Positions 16,684-25,953 of a stretch of 64,000 bases of DNA are shown here, in pieces. The position numbers were made by a program, and so were the translations under genes. Below the pieces are notes generated by a model. That model saw only the letters and a program-made list of their open reading frames with translations, searched no databases and was not told where the DNA came from. Position 1 is the first letter of the stretch. Each line of letters begins with the position of its first letter. The stretch covers positions 124,001 to 188,000 of the forward strand of contig JAEZTC010000010.1 in the NCBI GenBank assembly GCA_023421675.1, written 5' to 3'. The DNA is from Bacillota bacterium. Lineage in GTDB: Bacteria > Bacillota > Clostridia > Acetivibrionales > JANLFN01.

Positions 16684-18006
16684 TTGGCAAAACCCGTGGT
16701 TGCTATCGTAGGCAGACCTAATGTAGGTAAATCGACTTTTTTCAATTACCTTTCAGGCAGGAGGATTTCAATCGTTGAAGATACTCCTGGAGTTACACGT
16801 GACAGAATATACTCTGAAGCTGAATGGCGTGATAAGAAATTTACACTTATAGATACAGGCGGTATTGAGCCTTTTTCAGAAGATAAAATAATGCAGCAGA
16901 TGAAGCGGCAGGCTGAAATGGCTATAGATACAGCCGATGTCATTGTCTTTATGGTTGATGCAAAGGATGGAATGACCGCTTCCGATAAGGAAGTGGCAAC
17001 AATGCTTCGCAGAACCAAAAAGCCTATAATCTTAGCGGTTAATAAGGTTGACCGTATAGGAAATACTCCTGCCGAAGCTTATGAATTCTATAACCTAGGA
17101 CTTGGAGACATTGTACCTATATCTTCCATACATGGACTTGGAATAGGAGACCTGCTTGATGAGATATATCAGCATTTCCCAGAAGATGCGGAAGAGGATT
17201 ATGACGAGGATATAATCAAGGTAGCTGTTATTGGCAAGCCTAATGCAGGTAAGTCGTCACTTATCAATAAAATGATTGGTGAAGAAAGAGTTATTGTCAG
17301 TGATATTCCCGGCACAACAAGGGATGCAATAGATACCTATGTTGAAAACGGTGATGATAAATATGTTTTTATTGATACTGCCGGAATAAGAAGAAAGAGC
17401 AAAATTACCGAAAGTATCGAAAAATACAGTATAATCCGTTCTTGGACTGCAGTTGATAGGGCTGATGTATGTCTTATCATGATTGATGCTGTTGACGGTG
17501 TTACTGAACAGGATACTAAAATTGCAGGATATGCTCATGATCAGGGAAAGGCTTCGGTTATTGTAATCAACAAGTGGGATATGGTCGACAAATCGACAGG
17601 AACACTTGAAGAGTACAGGAAGGTTGTAATGGAAAAGCTGGCCTTTATGCCTTATGCTCCTATTGTATTTATTTCTGCTAAAACAGGTCAGAGGGTTAAC
17701 AAGATTTATGAGTTGGTTAAGTATGTTGCCGATCAGGCGGCATTCAGAATCAGTACAGGTATGCTCAATGATATTGTCAATGAAGCAGTCGCAATGGTTC
17801 AACCTCCTTCAGATAAGGGCAAGAGGCTAAAGATATTTTATATGACCCAGGCAGATGTAAAGCCGCCTACGTTTGTTATATTCGTAAATGACATGCAGCT
17901 TATGCATTATTCCTACGAAAGATATTTAGAGAATCAGCTTAGAAAGAATTTTGGCTTTGAGGGTACTCCTATAAGATTTATTATAAGGGAAAAGAGCAAG
18001 GAGTGA
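16684..18006 (+). CDS. der: Ribosome-associated GTPase Der
   Basis: 440 residues with two tandem GTPase domains, unique to Der (EngA), which is needed for 50S subunit maturation. G1 motifs are GRPNVGKST and GKPNAGKSS; the NKxD motifs are NKVD and NKWD; DTGG and DTAG mark the switch regions. The C-terminal KH-like domain ends in IRFIIREKSKE. The start is a TTG preceded by AGAGGTGAT. plsY follows seven bases after the stop, so the genes are cotranscribed. Confidence 0.97.
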   Translation: MAKPVVAIVGRPNVGKSTFFNYLSGRRISIVEDTPGVTRDRIYSEAEWRDKKFTLIDTGGIEPFSEDKIMQQMKRQAEMAIDTADVIVFMVDAKDGMTASDKEVATMLRRTKKPIILAVNKVDRIGNTPAEAYEFYNLGLGDIVPISSIHGLGIGDLLDEIYQHFPEDAEEDYDEDIIKVAVIGKPNAGKSSLINKMIGEERVIVSDIPGTTRDAIDTYVENGDDKYVFIDTAGIRRKSKITESIEKYSIIRSWTAVDRADVCLIMIDAVDGVTEQDTKIAGYAHDQGKASVIVINKWDMVDKSTGTLEEYRKVVMEKLAFMPYAPIVFISAKTGQRVNKIYELVKYVADQAAFRISTGMLNDIVNEAVAMVQPPSDKGKRLKIFYMTQADVKPPTFVIFVNDMQLMHYSYERYLENQLRKNFGFEGTPIRFIIREKSKE

Positions 18007-18012
18007 TTTTTT

Positions 18013-18639
18013 GTGCTGGTTGTAAAGATAATTGCGGTTGCGGTTTTGGGTTATCTTCTTGGAAGTATAAATTCATCTCTTATCATCGGTAAATTTTACG
18101 GTGTAGATGTAAGGCAGCATGGAAGCGGGAATGCCGGAGCTACCAATACCTTAAGGACTCTAGGCAAGTCAGCGGCCATACTTGTTACCCTCGGGGATAT
18201 TTTAAAGGGGATTATTGCCTGTATTGCAGGTCATTACATAATCGGGGATGTTAAAGATATTGGTAATCTTGGGTTAATGATAGGCGGAGTTACAGCAATA
18301 ATAGGGCACAACTGGCCTTTATATTTCGGTTTCAAAGGCGGCAAAGGCATTCTTACTACCTTCAGCGTCATCATGATGATGGATTGGAGAATTGGGCTTA
18401 TATTATTGGGTGTATTTATAATAGTACTGCTTATATCCAGGTATGTTTCACTTGGTTCAATTATCGGAGCAGCACTATTCCCGATAGTGGGTGCAATACC
18501 TGTTTTCAACAATAGCTCAACATTTGTTGTTTTTGCAATAGCAGTAGCTTTTCTTGCTATAATAAGGCATAGAGCCAATATAGAAAGACTATTTAAAGGA
18601 ACAGAATCCAAGCTTTGGGGTTCAGGGAAAAAAGGATAA
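18013..18639 (+). CDS. plsY: Acyl-phosphate:glycerol-3-phosphate acyltransferase
   Basis: 208-residue membrane enzyme that moves an acyl group from acyl phosphate to glycerol-3-phosphate, the first committed phospholipid step. The signature GSINSSLIIGKFYGVDVRQ, HGSGNAGATNTLR and HNWPLYFGFKGGKG are the three PlsY active-site motifs. It has about five membrane helices. GTG start; its ribosome site AAGGAG overlaps the der stop codon. It lies beside gpsA, which makes its substrate. Confidence 0.96.
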   Translation: MLVVKIIAVAVLGYLLGSINSSLIIGKFYGVDVRQHGSGNAGATNTLRTLGKSAAILVTLGDILKGIIACIAGHYIIGDVKDIGNLGLMIGGVTAIIGHNWPLYFGFKGGKGILTTFSVIMMMDWRIGLILLGVFIIVLLISRYVSLGSIIGAALFPIVGAIPVFNNSSTFVVFAIAVAFLAIIRHRANIERLFKGTESKLWGSGKKG

Positions 18640-18671
18640 CCAAAGCCTTTGCATACAATGGGGGATGAAGA

Positions 18672-19682
18672 ATGAAAAAGCATATTTCGGTTATAGGTGC
18701 CGGAAGTATGGGAAGTGCGATTTCAGTTTTACTGGCCAATAATGGTCATAAGGTTAAAATGTGGACATGCTTCAAGGAAGAAGCAGAAATGATAACAAAT
18801 CTGAGGGAGCAGAAGGATAAGCTTCCGGGTATAAGAATTCCTGAGAATGTTATTTGTTCTGATGATATGGAGTACGTTCTTGATTCGGCAGATGCGACTT
18901 TTATTGTAATACCTTCTCAGACTGTCCGTGCAAGTGCATCTAAAATGTCTGGATTTATAAAAAAGAAAGGGATTGTAGCTTGTTTTTCCAAGGGACTTGA
19001 AGAAGGAACAGGCCTTAGAATGTCTCAGGTTATTTCGGAAGAGATTCCGCAGGCAAGGGCTGTTGCATTGTCCGGACCGTGTCATGCAGAAGAATTGGCA
19101 AGAGGTATTCCATCAGCTTACGTTGCTGCCTCCGCAAATGAAGATTCATCAAAAGCGGTACAGGATATTCTGATGTCACCCAACTTCAGGGTATATACTA
19201 ATCCTGATATTGTAGGTGTTGAGCTTGGGGGAGCAATAAAGAATGTTATAGCTCTTTGTGCAGGGATGGTTGACGGGCTTGGTTTCGGTGACAATACAAA
19301 GGCTGCACTTATGACTCGTGGAATTGCTGAAATGGCAAGACTGGGAATGGCTATGGGGGCAAAGAGAGAGACCTTCTCAGGACTTACAGGTATCGGTGAC
19401 CTTATAGTAACCTGCACCAGTATGCACAGCAGGAACAGACGGGCAGGCATTCTCATGGGTCAGGGAAAAACTGCAAAGGAAGCATCAGAAGAAGTTAAGA
19501 TGATAGTTGAAGGTATACCGTCAACCAAGGTGGCATATGAGCTTTCAAGGAAGAAAGGCATATCAATGCCTATAACCTCAGAAGCATATAAAATTATATA
19601 TGAAGGAAAAAATGCAAGGAATGCGGTTGTAGACCTTATGACAAGGGATAGAAAGCATGAAATAGAGACAATGGCGTTTTAA
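18672..19682 (+). CDS. gpsA: Glycerol-3-phosphate dehydrogenase (NAD(P)+)
   Basis: 336 residues; reduces dihydroxyacetone phosphate to sn-glycerol-3-phosphate for phospholipid synthesis. The Rossmann motif is GAGSMGSAIS; the catalytic-domain signatures GGAIKNVIALCAGMVDGLGFGDNTKAALMTRG and TGIGDLIVTC are clear from shorter pieces (GAIKNVIA, GLTGIGDLI, SRNRR). It follows plsY by 32 bp with GGGGGATG upstream and is closed by a terminator, so this ends the DUF512-der-plsY-gpsA unit. Confidence 0.97.
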   Translation: MKKHISVIGAGSMGSAISVLLANNGHKVKMWTCFKEEAEMITNLREQKDKLPGIRIPENVICSDDMEYVLDSADATFIVIPSQTVRASASKMSGFIKKKGIVACFSKGLEEGTGLRMSQVISEEIPQARAVALSGPCHAEELARGIPSAYVAASANEDSSKAVQDILMSPNFRVYTNPDIVGVELGGAIKNVIALCAGMVDGLGFGDNTKAALMTRGIAEMARLGMAMGAKRETFSGLTGIGDLIVTCTSMHSRNRRAGILMGQGKTAKEASEEVKMIVEGIPSTKVAYELSRKKGISMPITSEAYKIIYEGKNARNAVVDLMTRDRKHEIETMAF

Positions 19683-19698
19683 AATAAGCTTTATAAAC

Positions 19699-19730
19699 AA
19701 GGGCTCGGGTATAACACCCGGGCTTTTTTT
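19699..19730 (+). terminator. Terminator after gpsA
   Basis: GGGCTCGGGT pairs with CACCCGGGCT around ATAA and is followed by T7. Confidence 0.85.
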
Positions 19731-19811
19731 AATGTACAAATATATAAATGTATGTGTATAATACCAATATATGATAAAATGTTATTAAATGGATTTGAAT
19801 TGAGGTTTAGA

Positions 19812-20348
19812 ATGGCAAATTGTATTGTCCTTTTAACTATATTAGCATTAACCCTATATGGTGTCTTGATATTAAATAGGAAAACCTATGAAAATGTATT
19901 GTTGGTTTACGGGGCTATCACGATTTTTAGCGGTTGGCTCTTTTTAGATATTATAAATTATAGGAAGTGGTATATTTACGCTGCTTTCATCCTGGCTGCA
20001 TCATTAGGTTTTATATTATTTCAGTTGTTTTCGAAGAGAAAAAGCTATTTTATAATAAATTTTTCGGTAAAGGAAGAGATGCATTTTGATGAATTAAACG
20101 ATATTCTAAAGTCCTTCTGCAGACGAAACGAAATTGATAAGTTCTATATTGAACTATCTGTAACACATTCAAATATTATTACATTTCATAATATCAACAA
20201 AGGTTTGATTGATGCCTGTATGATAGAAGTAATAGAATATGCATCCAATAATTTAACCGAACCAAAGAAGAACAACCAAATATCCGGAATGATAAATAAC
20301 ATTATATTTTTCGCTGCATGTACTTATCTTCTGATAAGTACAATTTAA
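19812..20348 (+). CDS. Small membrane protein of unknown function
   Basis: 178 residues if started at the ATG at 19812, which has GAGGT five bases upstream; an in-frame ATG at 19752 would add 20 residues but has no good ribosome site. Two or three membrane helices lie in residues 1-75, followed by a soluble region and a final helix near the C-terminus (IIFFAACTYLLISTI). I do not recognise the family. Its neighbour on the other strand at 20350 is also a membrane protein, and the two genes converge tail to tail with one base between them. Confidence 0.6.
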   Translation: MANCIVLLTILALTLYGVLILNRKTYENVLLVYGAITIFSGWLFLDIINYRKWYIYAAFILAASLGFILFQLFSKRKSYFIINFSVKEEMHFDELNDILKSFCRRNEIDKFYIELSVTHSNIITFHNINKGLIDACMIEVIEYASNNLTEPKKNNQISGMINNIIFFAACTYLLISTI

Positions 20349-20349
20349 A

Positions 20350-20874
20350 TTATTTCTGAGAACTTTGTACAGACAAATCTTGATCGTTCTTAAGTTTAAG
20401 CTTCCTGTAAAATAGTATCAAGAAAATTGCAATTGTAATCTGTATCAGAATCATTAATATAGAAAATGAATTTGAGATTATCATCTTGGTAATAATACTT
20501 TTATCAGGTTCTCCATGCTGCTTCAGCATCTCTATGTTTGAACTGATAGTAGAAATATATGCCGGTATTATACTTGTACTTATTATACCTTGAAGCCCTG
20601 TTATAAGACCTGATATGAGCAGTACTATAGGTTGTTTAACAACAATTAAAAGGTTCTCTTTATAATATTTTTTTATGATTACAGCCAACACGACTATTAT
20701 AGCTATGATAAATATCAAACGCAAATTAGGATAACTTAACAGGCTTCCTATATGCTTAAAGCCGCCATCTATAATAATAGAACCGATAAAATTAGTAATA
20801 TATAACACACCCGTTACTATAGTAAAGAGAAAAGCGATTTCAACTGCAAGCTCTATCTCTTCATATTTTTTCAA
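20350..20874 (-). CDS. Predicted four-helix membrane protein, unknown
   Basis: 174 residues with about four hydrophobic helices (starting near residues 10, 48, 80 and 142) and a charged C-terminal tail. The start is a TTG with AAGGGGTG upstream. It somewhat resembles MotA/TolQ-like proteins in helix spacing, but no family motif supports that. Function unknown. Confidence 0.55.
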   Translation of the reverse strand: MKKYEEIELAVEIAFLFTIVTGVLYITNFIGSIIIDGGFKHIGSLLSYPNLRLIFIIAIIVVLAVIIKKYYKENLLIVVKQPIVLLISGLITGLQGIISTSIIPAYISTISSNIEMLKQHGEPDKSIITKMIISNSFSILMILIQITIAIFLILFYRKLKLKNDQDLSVQSSQK

Positions 20875-21069
20875 ATTAATTCACCCCTTAATTTTTTTAC
20901 TTAATCTTAATTATAATCTATAGCTTTATTAAATTCAAATAACTTACAGTATAAATATACAACTTAATAGGTTATAAAATCTGATGCAGGAATAGCTATG
21001 TTTTAAGAATATAAGAAATTGTGCCTGGTACTGTGAGTATTACCAACATACAAATAATAACACAGATAC

Positions 21070-21098
21070 TTGACAAAGGTATTTAACAAATATATACT
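21070..21098 (+). promoter_or_regulatory. Sigma-A promoter of the secreted putative muramidase
   Basis: TTGACA (21070-21075), 17 bp, TATACT (21093-21098), 58 bp before the start codon of the gene at 21156. The rest of the 280-bp gap shows nothing that I can name. Confidence 0.65.
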
Positions 21099-21155
21099 GA
21101 TTTTGCAGATATGGCTAGCTAAAGCAAAAAATACATATTAGAAAGGAAGTTATTT

Positions 21156-22328
21156 ATGAAATTTAATTTGAAAGGTTTTTTATCTGGATTCATTATAACT
21201 TGTACGTTAATATCTAGTTGTACATATGCTTTTTCGGCAGGGGACAATAATACTCAAACAATTGAAAAAAATCAAAATGAACAAACATTTACTCGTTTCA
21301 ATAATATCGAAGAAGTGAAAGATTATGTTAAAACTTCAAAGAATATTAATGTTGTTGCTTTAGATGAAGAAGGGACGGTTAAAAGTGAGATTCATTCAGA
21401 CGGGAGCAGTATAGATTATGGTTATTCTAATGGATTATTGTCAGAAATTAAAAATAGTAATGGTTATCTAAGAAAATACTATTATAATAATGATGATGTT
21501 AGAATAGATGACTTTAAAGATAATAAGCTAATTAAAACAGATACATATAACAAAAAAGAAAAAGAAAACGAAAGCAAGAAGAGCTTATCAAATGAATATA
21601 ATATGATGTCAACTGAAGCTAGTGCAAATTCGCAAGGACTTTCAATATCATCAGTAGAAGCTTATTACGTTAAAGGGGTCTATATGAATAATTTGATAAG
21701 CGATAGTGATTATTCATATCAGTCACTTACAGAATCTCAAATTCAATCTTTTTTGGTATCGCACAATTCAGTTCTTAAAGATAGTATTCTTGTAATTAGG
21801 CAGGAGTATTATAATGGACCTTATGTAACTAGCGGAGTTACTGAAAGTCCTTCAGGATTAATTGCATTATATGCACAACAATATAATATAAACCCAAAAT
21901 TAATTTTAGTTACATTACAGAAAGAAAAAAGCCTTATATCAACACAGTCGCTATCACCATCCAGTGATTCTTTATTGTGGGCAATGGGTGTAGGCGCTTA
22001 TGGCTTGAATAAGCAGGATTGGGATTATTATTATTGCGGATTTACTTCTCAAATTAACTACGGAACACAAACTTTCCGTAATAGATTTGATCAATGCAGT
22101 AGTTATTCATATCCAAGAACTGTTTCGGTAAATGATGGAATGACTATAACTGCTAATGGGATTACTTATAAGAATTATATACAAGTAGAAAATAAAGCAA
22201 CTAATGTCCTTTATATCTACACTCCATTTACATTTGATGTTTATCTATGGAATAGGGATGGAGTAATTGGAGGCGGAAATTATTTGATTTATTCTATATT
22301 CAAAGGTTACTGGTCTACTTGGAGATAA
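21156..22328 (+). CDS. Secreted protein with RHS-like N-terminus and muramidase-like domain
   Basis: 390 residues with a signal peptide ending near AFSA. Residues about 55-135 contain two or three YD/RHS-like units (IHSDGSSIDYGYSNGLLSEI, NSNGYLRKYYYNNDDVRIDD). The C-terminal ~220 residues match a secreted domain I know from Actinobacteria (pattern: isoleucine-rich ISD, SQIQSFL, then NPKLILVTLQKEKSL and an AMGxGxY stretch), which looks like a lysozyme-type fold with Glu257 as a candidate acid. A peptidoglycan-cleaving role is therefore inferred, not shown. AGAAAGGAAG precedes the ATG. It has its own promoter and no operon partner. Confidence 0.6.
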   Translation: MKFNLKGFLSGFIITCTLISSCTYAFSAGDNNTQTIEKNQNEQTFTRFNNIEEVKDYVKTSKNINVVALDEEGTVKSEIHSDGSSIDYGYSNGLLSEIKNSNGYLRKYYYNNDDVRIDDFKDNKLIKTDTYNKKEKENESKKSLSNEYNMMSTEASANSQGLSISSVEAYYVKGVYMNNLISDSDYSYQSLTESQIQSFLVSHNSVLKDSILVIRQEYYNGPYVTSGVTESPSGLIALYAQQYNINPKLILVTLQKEKSLISTQSLSPSSDSLLWAMGVGAYGLNKQDWDYYYCGFTSQINYGTQTFRNRFDQCSSYSYPRTVSVNDGMTITANGITYKNYIQVENKATNVLYIYTPFTFDVYLWNRDGVIGGGNYLIYSIFKGYWSTWR

Positions 22329-22455
22329 TATAATTAGAGTTAAGTAGATCAAAGAAGATTATTTCATTATTGATCAGAGTATCCTATTTCATAGTAATTA
22401 ATAAAGGAATAATCATTTTCAGAAGAATAAACTGTTTGTATAAGGTGGATAGAAT

Positions 22456-23286
22456 ATGAAGGCTATTAAACTATTAGTACTGGTACTTTCACTACTTTTA
22501 TTTACAGGTTGTAGTTCTATCGAAATTACTTCCAATGATTATACACATCAAAAACCGCAAACAGTAAGCCATTTGAATAATGCTCAATTACCCAGTGACG
22601 AAAATCTAAAAGAATTAAAAACAAACATTGATACGGCTCATAGGGTAGGGGCAAATCACAATTCCCCGGAAGCCGATAAATACATAGATAGTGCTATGGA
22701 GGCACTTGAAAGGTATCTACTGAATAATAATGAAGATAGTATTGATGTTGAATCTTTCAAAAGCTTTCATATTAAAGTATCTCAGAATTCCGAGTATATC
22801 TTGGCAGAATACGATAAAGATTACCTGACATATAACGCGGGTGTCTCAGGCGACTATACTTCGTGGAAGGTAATAAAGTTTAAACCTTATAATTTGGTTG
22901 ATATATTTGTAAAAAATGTGCCTTTGCAACTTTCCTTCGACCATAGGATGGTGAAAGTAAATGGGAATCCAATGCTTTTTATTTATGGATACGGTAACTA
23001 TGATAAGGCTCAGGTAGTATTTATTAGAGCATATAAAATTGAGAAAACCGGAGTTACGGAAATACAACCGATAAAAAATGAAAGTGCTAAACAAGATTTG
23101 TGGATATACAGAAAAGACGGGTTTATCAGTACCAATAAATATATGAACAAAATTTTTGATTTAATATCAGAGGATGGAAAAGAAGTAACCATATCTGCAT
23201 CTGAAAGTGGGGGGTATGAAGACAGGCATTTTTTAAACCTTAAGTTAAATGAAAATGGACAATATGAAATCAGTTCTTTTGATTAG
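22456..23286 (+). CDS. Lipoprotein of unknown function
   Basis: 276 residues with lipobox FTGC (Cys19). The mature protein is mixed polar with beta-rich stretches such as SGDYTSWKVIKFKPYNL. I recognise no family. AAGGTGG lies upstream of the ATG. It is followed by a strong terminator and is probably a single-gene unit. Confidence 0.65.
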   Translation: MKAIKLLVLVLSLLLFTGCSSIEITSNDYTHQKPQTVSHLNNAQLPSDENLKELKTNIDTAHRVGANHNSPEADKYIDSAMEALERYLLNNNEDSIDVESFKSFHIKVSQNSEYILAEYDKDYLTYNAGVSGDYTSWKVIKFKPYNLVDIFVKNVPLQLSFDHRMVKVNGNPMLFIYGYGNYDKAQVVFIRAYKIEKTGVTEIQPIKNESAKQDLWIYRKDGFISTNKYMNKIFDLISEDGKEVTISASESGGYEDRHFLNLKLNENGQYEISSFD

Positions 23287-23328
23287 AAGTTTATGTTTTT
23301 AAAACTACCATGTTAATAATTTTGGTTT

Positions 23329-23380
23329 GCCGGATCTATCGGAATCCATGCTTGATTCCGAATAATTCCGGCATTTTTTT
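23329..23380 (+). terminator. Two-tier terminator hairpin
   Basis: GCCGGA pairs with TCCGGC as the outer stem and TCGGAATC with GATTCCGA as the inner stem, followed by T7. A strong intrinsic terminator ahead of spoIVA. Confidence 0.85.
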
Positions 23381-23538
23381 GCAGTATTTAAAGTTGCATT
23401 TTTAGTAATATAAATATTATACAGACATATATTTATAATGATATGGGCCGGGACACATTTTATGTTCCAACTGTAAAGTCCTTTTAGGTTCCATTAATGT
23501 GCCTATTCTTTCAAATATAATATAAGGGGGGTTTGCGG

Positions 23539-25017
23539 GTGGAAGGGTACGACATTTACCAGCAAATAGCTGAAAGAACTCAGGGTGATATATACATAGG
23601 CGTTGTAGGTCCGGTAAGAACCGGAAAATCTACCTTTATAAAAAGATTCATGGATTTGCTCGTTATCCCGAACATAGATAATGTATACCGCAGGGAAAGA
23701 GCTAAGGATGAACTTCCTCAAAGTGCTACAGGGCGCACAATAATGACTACCGAGCCGAAGTTTGTGCCAAATGAAGCGGTTGAAATCACACTTGATGATA
23801 ATGTGGATCTCAAGGTCAGGCTTATTGACTGTGTCGGTTATCTTGTAAAGGGTGCACTCGGCTATATGGAAAACAGTGCGCCGAGAATGGTATCAACTCC
23901 ATGGTTTGACTACCAGATACCTTTTGAAGAGGCTGCTGAATTAGGTACCAAGAAGGTAATAAATGAGCATTCGACAATAGGTCTTGTAATTACTACAGAC
24001 GGAACAATCACTGATATAAACAGGGAAGAGTATCTTGAAGCCGAAAAAAGAGTTATTGATGAATTAAAGGGAATTAATAAGCCTTTTATAATCGTTCTGA
24101 ATTCTATAAGGCCTTATGACAACGACACAATTGCATTGAAGGAAGAGCTTGAAGAAAAATATAAGGTTCCTGTTATACCTCTGAATTGTGCTCAGATGAG
24201 GATTGAAGATATAAATAATATCATGGAAAAGGTATTGTTTGAATTCCCTGTAACAGAAATAGGTATCAATATTCCAAGGTGGATAGAAGCTCTTGATGAG
24301 GATTACTGGCTGAGAGTAGATATAATTGATGCTATAAAGGATTCCTTCAAAGGAATTCAAAAAATTCGTGAAATCAAAGGCGCTGTATCCAACTTTGATG
24401 AATATGATTTCATTAAAAAGGGATATGTAGACAGGGTTAACCTCGGTGAAGGGAATGCAGTGGTTGAACTGAATACTCCTGATAACCTTTTCTACAAGAT
24501 TCTCAGTGAAACAACAGGTATAGAAATTGAAGGCGACCACAAGCTTATAAGCCTTATGAAGGAGCTTTCACGTACTAAGAAGGAATATGACAAAATTGAG
24601 TACGCCATGCATGAAGTAATGACAAAGGGTTATGGTATAGTACCTCCTCAGGTTGAAGAGCTTTCATTGGAAGAGCCTGAAATAATCAAGCAGGGCAGCA
24701 AGTTCGGAGTAAGACTTAAGGCCAGCGCACCTTCAATACACATGATAAGAGCTGATATAGAAACAGAAATTGCCCCATTAGTCGGAACTGAAAAGCAATC
24801 AGAAGAGCTGGTTAACTATCTGCTCAGCGAGTTTGAAAGTGATACCCGCAAGATATGGGAATCAAACATTTTCGGCAAATCTCTGCACGAACTGGTAAGT
24901 GAAGGCCTCCACAACAAGCTGTTCAGGATGCCTGAAGATGCACAGCTCAAACTTCAGGAGACTCTGACAAAGATTATAAATGAAGGCAGCGGGGGACTTA
25001 TCTGCATTATCCTGTAA
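23539..25017 (+). CDS. spoIVA: Stage IV sporulation protein A, spore-coat ATPase
   Basis: SpoIVA is a mother-cell ATPase that polymerises on the forespore surface to form the coat base. 492 residues, the same as the Bacillus protein. Walker A is GPVRTGKST, the signature region includes SATGRTIMTTEPKF, and Walker-B-like LIDCVGY follows. The conserved extreme C-terminus GSGGLICIIL is intact. The GTG at 23539 with AAGGGGGG upstream gives the standard start EGYDIYQQIAERTQGDIY; an in-frame TTG at 23533 is too close to that site. Expression is expected under sigma-E; I could not fix a convincing sigma-E promoter. Confidence 0.97.
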   Translation: MEGYDIYQQIAERTQGDIYIGVVGPVRTGKSTFIKRFMDLLVIPNIDNVYRRERAKDELPQSATGRTIMTTEPKFVPNEAVEITLDDNVDLKVRLIDCVGYLVKGALGYMENSAPRMVSTPWFDYQIPFEEAAELGTKKVINEHSTIGLVITTDGTITDINREEYLEAEKRVIDELKGINKPFIIVLNSIRPYDNDTIALKEELEEKYKVPVIPLNCAQMRIEDINNIMEKVLFEFPVTEIGINIPRWIEALDEDYWLRVDIIDAIKDSFKGIQKIREIKGAVSNFDEYDFIKKGYVDRVNLGEGNAVVELNTPDNLFYKILSETTGIEIEGDHKLISLMKELSRTKKEYDKIEYAMHEVMTKGYGIVPPQVEELSLEEPEIIKQGSKFGVRLKASAPSIHMIRADIETEIAPLVGTEKQSEELVNYLLSEFESDTRKIWESNIFGKSLHELVSEGLHNKLFRMPEDAQLKLQETLTKIINEGSGGLICIIL

Positions 25018-25034
25018 ATTTTCATTGTATAAAT

Positions 25035-25064
25035 AATTAAGGGGAGCTTTTACTCCCCTTAATT
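25035..25064. terminator. Hairpin between spoIVA and the convergent gene
   Basis: A perfect 12-bp inverted repeat, AATTAAGGGGAG and CTCCCCTTAATT, with a six-base loop. The U-tract is weak on both sides, but its position between convergent genes suggests a bidirectional terminator. Confidence 0.55.
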
Positions 25065-25090
25065 GATCTGTTCCTTTAATATATGTTTAA

Positions 25091-25705
25091 CTAAATATGT
25101 TTGCCGTTTTTAAAATGAAAATCACACATATCTTTTCCCTCAGCAATTGTACCGATGCGTTCGAATTTTATATTAGGCATATATCCACTAAAGGATGTTG
25201 TATCATTGGCACAAAAAACAGTACATAGTTCCGGGTGACCGTATAGGCTTGTTATTTCATGATATACGCATCTTTTTAAATTAAAGTGAATTTCTTTATT
25301 ATCATATCTCACCCATTCTGTTTCCCATCCTTCTATAGGGAAATCCTTGGTCATGATTTTTCTACAGAACATTTTAAATATATAATAACAAAATGGTATT
25401 TTACTCAACTTCTTGTTGCTTTTTTTCGCGAGCAGTGCGTGTTTCTGTGTTTCTTCCATAGTATTTGCATAGGCAACATCAGTTGTAAAGCCGTTTTCCA
25501 GCATCGCCATATAATATGAAAGGACCGGGAAAATATTTTTTGTCATATGCTCTTTAATAGCATTGCTGTTTCTATAATCTGCTTTATCTTTCATTTTTTG
25601 AAACAGCTCTTCAGCTTTGTTATATATATTCAATCCGCTCTCTTGTCCATATTTTTCAATGCAGACTGTTTTGATATCTTTAAATCTGGTATCGGAATAG
25701 CTCAT
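25091..25705 (-). CDS. ATC-hydrolase family protein
   Basis: 204 residues resembling the L-2-amino-thiazoline-4-carboxylic acid hydrolase family: a helical N-terminal half and a C-terminal part with the pattern CVYHEI, GHPELCTVFCANDT, IKFERIGTIAEGKDMCDFHF. The name comes from one Pseudomonas enzyme in L-cysteine production; most clostridial members are uncharacterised. The ATG at 25705 has GAAGGG upstream; earlier in-frame starts are in AT-rich DNA without a ribosome site. Confidence 0.7.
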   Translation of the reverse strand: MSYSDTRFKDIKTVCIEKYGQESGLNIYNKAEELFQKMKDKADYRNSNAIKEHMTKNIFPVLSYYMAMLENGFTTDVAYANTMEETQKHALLAKKSNKKLSKIPFCYYIFKMFCRKIMTKDFPIEGWETEWVRYDNKEIHFNLKRCVYHEITSLYGHPELCTVFCANDTTSFSGYMPNIKFERIGTIAEGKDMCDFHFKNGKHI

Positions 25706-25794
25706 TTCAAATCCCTTCTCTTGACCACAAAGATTTATATTTACTGCAATAGCTTTAAATATAGCTTGAATATAACATATATACAGTAGTTTTA

Positions 25795-25953
25795 TCAATC
25801 TTTCTTTGTATACTGATTAACTGCACAAGAAGACTTGCTGCACCCGGAACACCCGTTACTGCAGCCGTTTCCTTTTTTGTGGCCTCTATATGTTAAATAA
25901 CCTACAATCCCAAATAATCCAAAAACAACGATAGAAATTATCAGCGTTCCCAC
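25795..25953 (-). CDS. FeoB-associated Cys-rich membrane protein
   Basis: A 52-residue gene overlapping the end of feoB by 13 bases. The GTG start at 25953 has AAGGAGG upstream inside feoB. It has one membrane helix (residues 3-20) and a Cys-rich tail CSNGCSGCSKSSC. Small proteins of this design follow feoB in many anaerobes, and are thought to help FeoB-mediated ferrous iron transport, possibly by binding iron. It is the last gene of the feo operon. Confidence 0.85.
   Translation of the reverse strand: MGTLIISIVVFGLFGIVGYLTYRGHKKGNGCSNGCSGCSKSSCAVNQYTKKD

Noticed and set aside
20350..20874. MotA/TolQ/ExbB assignment for the membrane protein
   Set aside because: Only helix spacing hints at this; no conserved motif and no partner gene.
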